Part shown: one piece after another, positions 22,952-32,675 of the stretch
Numbering within the stretch: the first letter of the stretch is position 1
Layout: every line of letters starts with the position of its first letter
Made by a program: the position numbers and the translations under genes
Notes under the pieces: model-generated
Databases searched by the model: none
Told to the model about the DNA's origin: nothing
What the model saw: the letters and a program-made list of their open reading frames with translations, nothing else
From: Beverwykella pulmonaria
Lineage: Eukaryota > Ascomycota > Dothideomycetes > Pleosporales > Melanommataceae
Assembly (NCBI GenBank): GCA_001599595.1
Contig: BCHH01000007.1
Location: forward strand, 2,746,719-2,810,718
Length of the DNA: 64,000 nt
Reading direction: 5' to 3'

Positions 22952-23070
22952 GCTATCTTGATGAGGTTCTTAAGCTGCCGTGAGCGTCAAACCTCATCAA
23001 GGGGGATTCAGCTATCTTGACCAGGTTCTTAAGCTACCGTGAGCGTCAATACCTGATCCTGAATCTCACT
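22952..23070. repeat. Two-copy direct repeat with internal hairpin arms
   Basis: A unit starting gctatcttga begins at 22952 and again at 23011 (59 bp apart) and carries aggttcttaagct and ccgtgagcgtcaa in both copies. In the first copy, cttgatgaggtt (22957-22968) is the exact reverse complement of aacctcatcaag (22990-23001), with a 21-bp loop. The second copy keeps the arms imperfectly. A third fragment, gcttgatgaggttgctgat, lies near 23203. Confidence 0.8.
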
Positions 23071-23208
23071 CAGCGCGTCAATCGTGAGCCAGCTATTCGG
23101 CCGAGCGCAAAGCGCGATAACTATCTACAACGGGCAAAAAACAGAGAACTATGGGATGGTGGGCGGGATCGCAGAATTGTACAATTTGGGGCCGAATTGA
23201 TTGCTTGA
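23011..23208 (+). other. Short open frame of uncertain status (63 codons)
   Basis: The frame 23017-23208 reads RFLSYRERQYLILNL and then a basic, protein-like stretch with WDGGRDRRIVQFGAE. There is no convincing ATG, and it overlaps the second repeat copy. It could be an exon remnant of a mobile or accessory gene. I do not recognise it. Confidence 0.25.
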
Positions 23209-23493
23209 TGAGGTTGCTGATAGTTGATGGTTGAGGCTCTTAGGCATCCTGGGATCGACTCTGCTAAGAAGCTTGGCGGCCTAACCCAGTATAGAACAAA
23301 ACATTAAAAATTCAATTCCGATTATTCTTTGTCACTGTATTTTGGTCCTCAATGTATTACATTGTAGAAGATACTGTCTGTGACCTTGACACGAACATTC
23401 CCGACAATAGTCCTATGAAATAGCGTTTAGACTTCTAATTTAATCATACAGTCACTAGTTCCTCGCCAAGATCTTCTGGAGGCTTCAGTTTAA

Positions 23494-24007
23494 GGCCTTG
23501 CCTGGTTGTCCGCTCCGTTTCCGTTTCCGTTTCGCTTACGCCCCTGCTTAGTTCAGCAGGGGCCATACGATACCGCTCTTGTAAACGGAGGGTACTGTAT
23601 CGGAGGCGTGTTTGGTTCAATTGGTGTAAATAAGCGGGAGAACGATCGCGAGAGCGGGCCAGCGTGGCTTGCGGACTGTATGGGCGACCCTATACAGCTT
23701 TTTGAGGAGACCTCTAGAAACCGAGCAAGATTTAGTATCGTAGTACTGGTTCAACAAAGCGTGGGCGCTGGCGAGAGCACCTACGGCGGCACAGTCCGCA
23801 GCAGCCTTTTGAGGATCCATTGCAAATCAAGACGCAGGAGGTCGCATAAGGTCCGTGGCAGAGCTAGACAAGGGTTAAGATTACGTGGCGCTTGAATACG
23901 AATCGGACCCCGATTACCAAACGGAACGGACACAATATACCAAACACGGCTCCGTTTCAGTACTGTACCGGAAACGGAGCCTGAATCGGAGACAACCAGG
24001 CAGGGCC
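23494..24007. mobile_element. 514-bp MITE, PIF/Harbinger-like
   Basis: The left end GGCCTTGCCTGGTTGTC and the right end (reverse complement GGCCCTGCCTGGTTGTC) are 17-bp terminal inverted repeats with one mismatch. Both ends are followed inside by copies of the ccgtttcc motif. The element is flanked by TAA at 23491-23493 and TAA at 24008-24010, a 3-bp target duplication typical of PIF/Harbinger elements. It has no transposase frame; the internal frames (23506-23895 plus, 23617-23820 minus) show no recognisable motif. It is therefore non-autonomous and must rely on a transposase encoded elsewhere. Confidence 0.8.
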
Positions 24008-24154
24008 TAAGTAATCTTTCCCATGAAGGAACGTCTAACATGAAGCCATCACCGCCACCATCCATGTTTCTGCAATCTCCTATTCGAACGTACGTCGATT
24101 TACCCGTACACTGACGCCCTGCTGCTATATGAAGATAGATGCCGATGAAAGATC

Positions 24155-25225
24155 TTAGTCCCTCTTGAAGGACATGGATCTTGTGAGCAGACCTCCCTTG
24201 TTTTCTAGTAATTGGAGCTGCTCCTCAAGCCCATCCCCTTGAACAGCCTCGTCACACTGCAGCCAGATTGCGAATCGACCACGGTGATGCCTCAGCGCGG
24301 GAGGATCGCCAGGATAATGCCACTCGCCGATGATTCCACACGATGTGAAATGTCCCTCATATTCCCAGCGTATGTGCTGTTGTGGAACGATATACTGCTT
24401 TATGAATCGGACAGTATCTCTCTGTGGATCCATCTGGCCATCCACTGTAGCTCTGCCGATGGAATCCTTGCTGGTGCCGTGCAGGCGATTGCTAGAGACC
24501 TTGAGTTTCCAGTCAACGCGATCAGTACGGGGGATTACTAATCCTGGAGTGCTGCTGGCGTCGTATGTGTAGATACCTCTGGCTGAGAACGGTCTTGAAA
24601 GAAGCTGGGTCAACTTGCTGCCAGAGCCTGCCAAATCTATCCATTGCTCTGCGAGGGACTGCCTGAGCTCGGGTTTTCCATATTGTGCCAACTGTGGTGC
24701 AGCTTGGTGATTCGAGTCGCCAATGAGATTCGTAATGCTATATGGCTGCAAATTGGAACGAGTCATTGAGTCGCTATATATGGATAGTCAGATTACAAGG
24801 CCAACTCTCCTATGACAGGTCCCAACATACCAGATGATCATTGCCATGCAAGTATTCAGCATTGACAGATAAAACGTTAGCTTCGACTCAGCAGTCCGAG
24901 GATCAGCTAATAGAGCAAATTGCAACTTAATAAGCTGGAATTCTCCGGGGGTAATCGCAGCATACCGATCCAGTTCGGAACTGAGATCAATAGCAAGATT
25001 CCTCAAGCCTATGAGTGCAGATGCGACAGAACTTTGATGTATGGGGGGCAGTTGGTTGAATATGCCTTCCAGTGTGCTTCGAGTGCTTTCTATGCATAAT
25101 GATGTCGTCTGGAGAATATGGCTGATCTGCTGGAACTCCTTCGAGGCGGCCCGACACTTTTGCACAGTACTGGCAAGTAGGTTACCGACGGCGATAAAGT
25201 CACCGATTGAAAATCCAAAGTTCAT
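24155..25225 (-). CDS. Short protein with an NLR/STAND-type fungal N-terminal domain
   Basis: Exons 25225-24831 and 24773-24155 give 337 residues; the 57-bp intron has GTATGT, CTGAC and TATAG. The first 120 residues (FGFSIGDFIAVGNLLASTVQKCRAASKEFQQI...) look like the helical N-terminal domain found on many fungal NLR/STAND and ankyrin proteins. The normal follow-on NACHT or NB-ARC (Walker A) and repeat domains are absent. Instead there is a 200-residue region with RPFSARGIYTYDASS, VPQQHIRWEYEGHF and GRFAIWLQCDEA, which I do not recognise. It could be a small stand-alone effector or adaptor, or a gene shortened from a full receptor. It lies 0.6-2.8 kb from a decayed HET gene, in keeping with an incompatibility or immunity locus. 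Confidence 0.65.
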
Positions 25226-25237
25226 CTTGATTTTTGC

Positions 25238-25870
25238 CTAGGAAATTACGATGTTAACAGATCTTATTATAAGCATACTCGCATTAGTTTCTTTTGCTAG
25301 TGTGTCATACGTGGCATTATCGGGTGGGCAGATGTAGTTCCAATTACGTTCGTGCATTCCACGTGATTCGGCTACCATAGCTACGTACAAATACCTTCTA
25401 TGGGCATATATATTATTAAGAGAACACTCTAGCAAGAACCTTGTCACGAGAGCTTCACAGTGAGTCAATTGAACTTGCTGGAAGTAATTGAATTACAGCT
25501 ATAAACGATTCAGGTGACTTGAAAAGTATGCACGTTACGTGAGGAACAGAAGGTTCGTTGCGCGACAAAGAAATACTTCAAGATACTTCAAGGGTGAGCC
25601 TAGCTCAACAAGGATAGTCTCGTCTTGGCGGGTTGTATCAGCCAATGGAATTTCAGTAGCTCGCGCTAGTGCCAGTAGCTGAATTCCTATTGTCGGTTTG
25701 GGGCTGGCAACGGGTTGTGGTTCTAACGGTACTGTTGTAAAGAGGGTTTGTGATAGCAGCGAGCAGACTTTTGTATTCGTATCAAAGAGTCTAAAATCTG
25801 TCCTCCTTACAATTGCCCCCCCTCTTATGGCGCTTGTCCTTAGGTGCTTCGTAGGTGAAAGACGCAACAT
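25238..25870 (-). pseudogene. Unidentified coding relic
   Basis: Two minus frames (25870-25535 and 25468-25238) have protein-like composition (for example ECSLNNIYAHRRYLYVAMVAE), but the frames do not join through any good splice pair I can find. It may be the 5' remains of a gene that once preceded the NLR-type gene, or an unrelated relic. Not recognised. Confidence 0.3.
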
Positions 25871-25887
25871 TAAAGGTGAAAAAGTCT

Positions 25888-27997
25888 TCTCACCGCTCCA
25901 GTAGCGGTTGCCGGGGAAGCAGTTGCGTCATGGCAACAACGGGGCGCGTTCGTTCCATTTTAGATAGTATTGCCACCTCAGCCAGTGGAAGAAAATATAT
26001 TTTCTTCTCGAAGAATTCCGTAGATTCATAATCAAGGTGGAACTGACCCTTCCATTTGAGATTCTGTTGTCGATAATTTGCGCAGCACACCTCGAACAGA
26101 AACCCCTTGAGAACTAACTTTCCGTCTGAAAGTTGTCCAAATGGATCTCCTATCTTAGGTGTAGTATGGATCGATATCACTTGAATCAGAGGGTTCAGTA
26201 TTCTTCGATATTCGTAGAGATATGCAGAACCGTGGTGTGATGCCCAAGACCACGAGGCGCTTGACTCTGGTTAGCAATAATATCAATACTTGCTAAAAAT
26301 AATTCAACACACCTTTGTATTTCGCAGATCCAAGTTCATGGTAGCGTGAACTTCCTGTGACTCTTCATGAAAGACCCAGGATAAGATATTTACCACCCCA
26401 AGTCCCGGCATAATATGGCTCATTGAAAATCTTTGACAGTGTTGATGCTACTCCGCTTAGAGTGATCAGCTTTACTGAGCCATACGTCAAATCACATCTT
26501 GTGTATATTTGAACTAGTTTCCACCAGCGTGATACAGCTTCTTCGGTGTCTTTCGTTGAGAAAAGCCATCTCTGGGGTTCCGGGAGGGATAGAAAGTGCA
26601 CACTATGCGTCTCTTGGTGTGATGGATATATTTCCGTAGTCAGCTCCCCATCGCACTCCCAAAATGGAAACTTTGAGAAGTGCATGATTCGAGCAGATAG
26701 AAACCTTTCTTGGAGAACCCATCCGAGTTTGTATAAAGGTGCCGTATCCCAAACTAAGCTCACCCATTCTGGAAGGAGGGTAAATTTGACGATCTGATCA
26801 GAATATTCTTGGTGAACGACAAGAGGTTCGCCTATATGCGGATTTCTTTCCATGAAAATGCTATGGCATGAAGTGGTCCCATCGCAGGTCGCGATGTTAC
26901 AGAGTCGGTTACGATAGACTTTGTCCATGGTAGCTGCTTCTTGTGCCCAGTCTTCAGCCGAGTCTTGTATAATACTTTGTAGGTGTAAGTAATTAAACTT
27001 ATATCTGGATGAGAACAAATGCCATAGAGAATCGATCTAGAGATAAGAAACGCCTAATCGACGAGTGATATATACGGCATCTGAAAAACATTGGGGTAGA
27101 TTTTCGATTTTGATAAAGTTCTTGAATTCCTCGTAATTAGACTTCGTAAGCTTCAATGGATGTGTCTTTCCCCATACGTGGCTGAGGGTAATGTATGTGC
27201 TTTTCAAATCAGTGATCACCATTTCAACAGATTTTCGCTCAAGAAGTCTTATGCAACTGTCATCGCCGTAATTTCCCCGAACTTTGAGTAGGCGAGTTGG
27301 CACCCAGTTTTCTTGCCCAAGGAAGCAATTTGGATGATGAGTCAAACATTGTCGCAAGGATTTTGACAAGAAGTCCATACAGGCTTCATCTTTCGTTGAA
27401 TTCGGCAAAAAGCGCCAAGAGTTGCCGCATGTTTGACTGAGATTAATGTGATTAGGAGTCTATAGTATATTGCCAGGACAAATTACTCTGCTTTGAATTC
27501 TTAATAGTTGTATGGAGCCTCATCATCAACAAATGTTGAGAATCATGGAATAAATCAACCCGGAGCCAATCCGGAGTTAGGCTTCCCCCTTCCAAAAACC
27601 ACGTGCTTGTAACTGTAGCACTTTCACTGACCGTAATTGTAGCATGACTCTGTATCATCGCAACCAGTCTTTCACATAAACCACATCCAGTTGAAGCTGC
27701 GGAATGCTTAAGCTCGTGCCAGTGTCGTCTCTTTTTCAATTGCCATTCAGGATAAGAATCACTTATCAAGGAAGAAGTATCCATTGGTTCTGTTAATTCC
27801 CAGGGACTCGGAGGCAGTGACATTTCATTTCGTGATTCAAGAGCATGTTGGTATCGATTGTATTCCTTTTGCAGGCTCTTGATCTGGGAATCGTCGAAAT
27901 TCTGTTCCACTGCATGTTGAATAGCGTTCTTCTTTCTCCATAAAATGCCGTCAGTCTGTTCAAATGTGAAATGTTCTGTACATGCACCGCAAAGCAT
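25888..27997 (-). pseudogene. HET-domain (heterokaryon incompatibility) gene, broken
   Basis: From an ATG at 27997 (MLCGACTEHFTFEQ) the exon encodes the usual N-terminal region with CGLCERL. The HET core follows in 27408-27037: STYITLSHVWGK, LPQCFSDAVYITRRLGVSYL. Here the invariant Trp of YLWIDSLC is a TAG stop (27039-27037), a single G-to-A change. The next exon starts IIQDSAEDWAQEAATMDKVYRN and ends near 26390. Farther on, ASWSWASHHGSAYLYEY is the C-terminal landmark of the family, and the frame ends near 25890. The joining donor after DSL is GC or a poor GT, and a TGA blocks the frame near 26330. HET proteins trigger cell death on non-self contact; this copy should not make the full protein. 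Confidence 0.8.
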
Positions 27998-28679
27998 TGT
28001 AAAGGCTAGTGAGGAATAGTACTTAAAGCAAAACAATAACGAGTGTTGTCGATCATGCGAGAATAAAAGTTTGGCAGTCGCGATGAGACTGAGAGATACA
28101 CGAAACATTTTGCTGCTTTACTGTACGAGCGAAACATCGAATTAATGGCTTCCGAAAGCTCGGTATTATTTGATTTGTCAATACAAAATCGGTACGCCCT
28201 GGAAACAACATCGCTTTTGGAGCCCCACAACTCAACCCGTAATTTTTCCTTATTTAAATTCCATTTCTGTAATTTTTAATCCGCCAATATTTTCTAACTA
28301 CTTATCCCGCTAATACCCTAAGCCACCTCATGCGTGTACTCACGCTCACGGGCCTGAAAATGGAAACTAGGACACTCACTTTCTAGAGCAAGTACTGCGG
28401 GGTCCATTTCTCGTCCCAATTTTCCAGGAAGAATAGGGTCCGATTTCTGCCCCTTCTCCTTACAAACTGTTAGACTAGCAATGTCTTATAAATTTAGAAC
28501 AAGGTCCGCTTCTAAGTCCATCAGTTGCACCGCTTGCCAGTTCCAGTCACTAAAAATGGTTCGACAATCATCTAAATGAGGTGAATAAATCCGACCGGGC
28601 TCCGCAACCATCTCTTCTCGAATAGACTCCGTTCAAGAGTGGTCCCTGTTGAAGGGCAGCCGGCAAGCCGAGACTGCGA
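27998..28679. other. Intergenic region upstream of the HET relic
   Basis: AT-rich. Minus frames 28006-28235 are in the leader of the HET gene. No gene supported. Confidence 0.5.
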
Positions 28680-28741
28680 CACGTGATAGGCACGTGATAG
28701 GCACGTGACCAAGATGGCTGGGCAGATGTCAGAGTATATAG
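28680..28741 (+). promoter_or_regulatory. Three CACGTG E-boxes 11 bp apart, with a TATA-like box
   Basis: CACGTG occurs at 28680, 28691 and 28702, giving exact 11-bp spacing (about one helical turn) within the repeated unit cacgtgatagg. A TATATA element lies at 28736. CACGTG is the site for bHLH factors such as Cbf1/Pho4 types. It precedes the short frame beginning at 28713 or 28782. The repetition may instead be a simple tandem duplication. Confidence 0.5.
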
Positions 28742-28781
28742 CACCAGCCTGGTTCCTTGTTGGCACCTCAAGCAATATTAC

Positions 28782-29010
28782 GATGTCCTCTCCCACTCAA
28801 AGCTCTCATGTTTCAACAGTCCCATACCACGCTTCCCACATGACAGGTGGCTATGGCAGGATTTATTATGATCCGATAGAAGACGATACTGCCACTGTTA
28901 TATGCATCTCCTGTAGAGAGCTATGGTATTGCATCGGAACCTATGGAGAGTATCCGACCGCTAATGCACAAATCATATTATGCAAATATCACGAGTATGG
29001 CTGTCGCTAG
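28782..29010 (+). CDS. Possible small Cys-containing protein, 75 residues
   Basis: The frame runs from ATG 28782 (or the in-frame ATG 28713) to a stop at 29008-29010. The C-terminal part has protein-like composition with GGYGRIYYDPIEDD, ICISCRELWYC and CKYHEYGC, i.e. C-x2-C and C-x6-C spacings that could bind a metal or form disulfides. There is no signal peptide. The E-box/TATA arrangement just upstream favours a real gene. I do not recognise it, and it may be an exon of something larger. Confidence 0.35.
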
Positions 29011-29329
29011 GCGGACATATTGGAGAATACGCTCCTCGAAGTAAACGACCGATGCAGCGCGACCTGCGATAGCAGGGCGATCCGAAAGAGTATCTAATTT
29101 TAGAAGTAGTCATTTGCAAGGCGGAGCTTGTAGCTAGTTTACATTTAATATAAACTTTTTTTTAAATATTGTCGGACGTTCAAGAATTATAACCTAGGTT
29201 TGGTGCTCAAAGTGATTTCTAGAGTACATTAGCAAACCGACTTCGCATATGCAACCTTTTGTATGAAAGGAGAAGCGCTAGACACAGCGATTTCACAGCG
29301 GTTGCCAAGTTCGTTGGGACAGCGCAGAG
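29011..29329. other. AT-rich intergenic region
   Basis: Contains a T-rich tract near 29155. No gene seen. Confidence 0.4.
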
Positions 29330-30290
29330 AGGCCAATCGCCATCGACATCGACATCGACAACGTCAACTGCTCCAGTGAAGTTGGCCGCCGGTTCGATGA
29401 CGAAGCTGAGAGTGAGAAGTTCGCTGAACGTGACTTATCTTTTGCGTTTGCGGCGATGACGAGGTTCGAGTATGGGAAACCTTGGGCTTTGAAGAAGGCG
29501 AACACGTTACCTACGATGTTGCTCGCGATGAGGTAGCCGCTGCTGAGGCCATTGAACTGAGTGTGGCTGTTTTCTGAGGCGATGGTGATGTCAAGGGCAG
29601 TTGTGAAGGTGGGAATGCCTGTTGAGTTTGTGGGGGTAGCCCGTCAGGATTGCGGCGTCGATCTCTGCTGGGACTTGCGCTGCTATGGCGTTTGTGAGAG
29701 CGGAACTGAATCGATAGCCCACGCCGACGACTTTAGAGAAGGATTGTTGCTCTATATTTCCCTAATGCAGCATTTGGATGAAGGAGTGCAGGATTGCGAC
29801 TTCGAGCGGTGCTTGTACGATCTGGTTTGCGTTTGGGTGATCGCTAAGTCCCACACCGAAACGATCATAGGAGAGCGTTGAGCATCCAGCCGCAGCAGCC
29901 ATATCGACGTATGAGTAGCCAGGTGCTACATCCCAAGTGTCGAAGCCTACCCCGTGCGTGAGGATCTGAACGGTATTTGAAACTGGGCCGCTATCAGGAC
30001 GGCAGAACTCGATGTTGATGTTGAAAGTGCCACTGACGGTGGATTTTGGTCTCACAACTCGCTGCCCAAAGGTCGATCGGCCATGAGCATCGCCATCGTG
30101 GTCTCGGTCACGACTGTCGGGTTCGCCGAGATTGGCAAGTTGAGGATGCTGTTCTGCGTGGTGGCTGTATCGACTGCAACGTTTGCTATCACACAGGAAG
30201 CTTTGCCTCTAGCTGAGGCCTTGGTCGGGGTTTCAAGAAACCAGGCCAGTCCGATGTTGGAGCGTATGAAGATACTGCGGCAGCAACGGT
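29330..30290 (-). pseudogene. Decayed secreted-type alpha/beta hydrolase
   Basis: Pieces of one fungal alpha/beta hydrolase lie in order in different minus frames. 30290-30060 has NSILNLPISANPTVV. After a frameshift near 30065 comes VSGTFNINIEFC, VQILTHGVGFDTWD and STLSYDRFGVGLSDHP (the oxyanion and strand motifs). After a further shift, FSKVVGVGYRFSSALTNAIAAQVP occupies the nucleophile elbow, where G-H-S-x-G is expected, but the Ser is replaced by Arg. A last segment (ASENSHTQFNGLSSGYLIASN) is again out of frame. No single model with ordinary introns restores it. The lost nucleophile alone argues against activity. Confidence 0.7.
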
Positions 30291-30854
30291 GGCGAGGGTA
30301 GGTAGAAGTAGAGGAAAACACATCTCGGAATTTTGATAGATAAAGGGAAGGAGTATGAAGGGTGAAGTTGAAGTTGTGACAACAGAGATAAAACAAAATA
30401 GGATACTGAACTTTTAGCTGTCCTTTTTCTTTTCATCTTGGGACTCAGCGGTAGACTTATTATTAAATACTAGTAATTATGACGCAGGTCTTCTAGACTG
30501 AATCCATTATATATCCACGTCCTGAACAGCGTGCTTGCTAGTCAATGTAGTCTGAGGTTTTGGCCCGTCAAACATCGTCATCTACACGAACGGGTTGACA
30601 TGACTAGGGGCAAGACAATGTACCTAACTTTAGAGGGCAGTCTAGACACTTAAACACTGTTTGTATTTGGTATGCAGCTAGAGAACGGCAGTATTTGGGA
30701 GTCGTTACGCCAGGAATGCCGGCAATCTACGGCAGTGGCGGCTGCAAAGAATTTGCATGCAACACACCAAACTTTCTGGGGAAACGTGGCCGTTATATTT
30801 CGATTTGGAAACTAGGCCCATTTATGCTAGTGAATTCGGCCTTTCCACTCCTGC
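30291..30854. other. Intergenic region
   Basis: The short plus frame at 30695-30904 overlaps the 3' end of the HNH gene on the other strand and is a shadow. No repeat seen. Confidence 0.45.
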
Positions 30855-31915
30855 CTAGCTCGAAGAAACGCCCCATACATCAACCTGTGCCGCTAGGCGA
30901 TTGAACAGCTCGAATTCCATCCTTTCGGTCGCCTTTGGACCACGGAGAATATCGCCAACTATATCTGAGCCGGGCGGGAAGTCATGCTCGAACCGAGGCT
31001 CGCCAGCACCCCTCATGTTTGCTAGGACAGCCTGCCTGAAGTGCCATCGCAGAAGCTGATCAACAGGTCGTTGAGGGTTATCTCGAAACTTTTGATCAAG
31101 AAACTTGCCGGCAAGACCATTCGCATCGCGGGTGAAGAAAACAACCTTGTAATTATCCTAGAATAACCGTTAGCCACTGCATCTTTAATTGAAATACAAA
31201 GTACCCTTACGTCAGGGTTGATTGAGAGGTTAAACATATCGAACATCTCGTGTATATCAGTTCGAAGCAACAGTCCATTTTGCACAGAGTTGATAGTTTC
31301 TCCTTTCTCCGGTGGAATGGTAATCCAGCGATTGTAGCCGTGTTCGGTCCAATGGTCGTAATAGGCGAGTGGGAAGATATGAGCAGCGTGAAAACCCGTC
31401 CAGTCGTCAAAGTCGGAATTGATTGCCTCTACTCCAGATATGACGCATCGACGATCTCGTGCACGTACAGCATCACAGAAGGGTTTGACACGAGTTCCAG
31501 TGATGAGAGATATTGTACGGAGTAGCCACGGCTCGTTGTTGACCAAGAAAGGACCTACAAGCACAAGTTAGCCAAGCACAACAAGGCGGTTACGCAGAGA
31601 CTCACTGGCAGCAACGATATAGTACTTCCCTGGCTGAAGCTGGTTGTCATTCCTCTCAATTGTGGTATTGCCCTCATCTCGTAACTCGAAGCTACTTGTG
31701 AACAAGACAAGAATCTCTACCATCGAGAAGAAGTTGGCGTTTGTGACACCGTTTGTGAGTATCAATCCACCGATAAGTGTGTTCCGATCTTTGGCATCAT
31801 AGATATGGACATCTCGCGGTCGTGAGCGATCTCTCGGGGCCATTGTTTGAGGCGGACTGGAGGGGTTGGAGGTAGAATCGGACATGGGGGAGGATGGACG
31901 CGACATCGTAAACAT
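30855..31915 (-). CDS. HNH-domain protein (HNH_2-like), fungal family
   Basis: Exons 31915-31606, 31554-31211 and 31157-30855 give 318 residues. The N-terminal part (residues 1-105) has RDVHIYDAKDRNTLIGGLIL and LQPGKYYIVAA, the usual small domain of this family. The HNH part at about residues 120-225 has VRARDRRCVISG, DWTGFHAAHIFPLAY (the catalytic His region), INSVQNGLLLRTDIHEMFDMF and the terminal His/Asn positions. The third exon, needed to avoid a nonsense tail, reads DNYKVVFFTRDANGLAG and ends with an acidic/hydrophobic tail. HNH folds cut nucleic acid, but members of this large fungal family have not been shown to act on a particular target as far as I know. It looks intact, unlike its two broken neighbours. 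Start could be the second ATG at 31906. Confidence 0.85.
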
Positions 31916-32675
31916 CGTAGACGTGGTTGCCGTAGCAGATTCATTAAAATGGCAAGTGGGATCGAGGTAGGTACGGTGGTTTGAAAATTATGGCAAGAGC
32001 GTTCAACAACGGAAGGAAGGCAGACGGTGCAACAATGAACGGAGAAACCACGGCCCGAGGCTACACTAGTCTCAAAGAGGCAATGTACCAAGACAATATT
32101 TACTGCAGGCTACGTCAGCGCGGGGCGCTGCGACCAGGGTATGGAAATTCTGCCTCGTCGCAAACACAACTTTTTTTTTCTTCAGCGGTGAAACGCTCGA
32201 GGCCCTGGGATGATACATATGTATACGGTATTCTTAGCACCTATCCTCAAGATGTGATCCCGCGCGTACAACCACTCCCCTCGCGCTCTTCGTTGTACTT
32301 ATCTCCTAGCCTAGAGGCCCCTGCTGAGCTGCATAAGCGAAACACCATTCAAACCCTTTTTGGGCCTTTTTCAGGAACGCGTGCCTGGGCGTCGGTAGCC
32401 ACTCGACTAATCTTTGAATTATTGCAGATTGTATATATCGGATCCCCACAGAGGGCATGTCATCTGACCGCCTTGATTCAAGTAACCTACTGCCTCTCGC
32501 GCTTCTCAACTAATCTTCTCGGTGTACTAGTCGGCCAAAGCATCTTCCTTTGAGTAGGGTCAAATACAGGTCCGCTAACTTCCTTTTGGCTTCTAGTAAC
32601 GGGGTGTTGTATAGCAGAAGGCAATCGTTTGGGGTAGTCAGTTTCATTAACAACTCTTTTCAGAAAAGAATGAAT
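31916..32675. other. Intergenic region
   Basis: Promoter side of the HNH gene and 3' flank of the esterase gene. The plus frame at 31981-32553 lacks features; a T10 tract is at 32170. No gene supported. Confidence 0.45.

Noticed and set aside
23506..23895. 129-codon frame in the MITE as a transposase
   Set aside because: It begins in the terminal repeat and has no DDE or other transposase signature.
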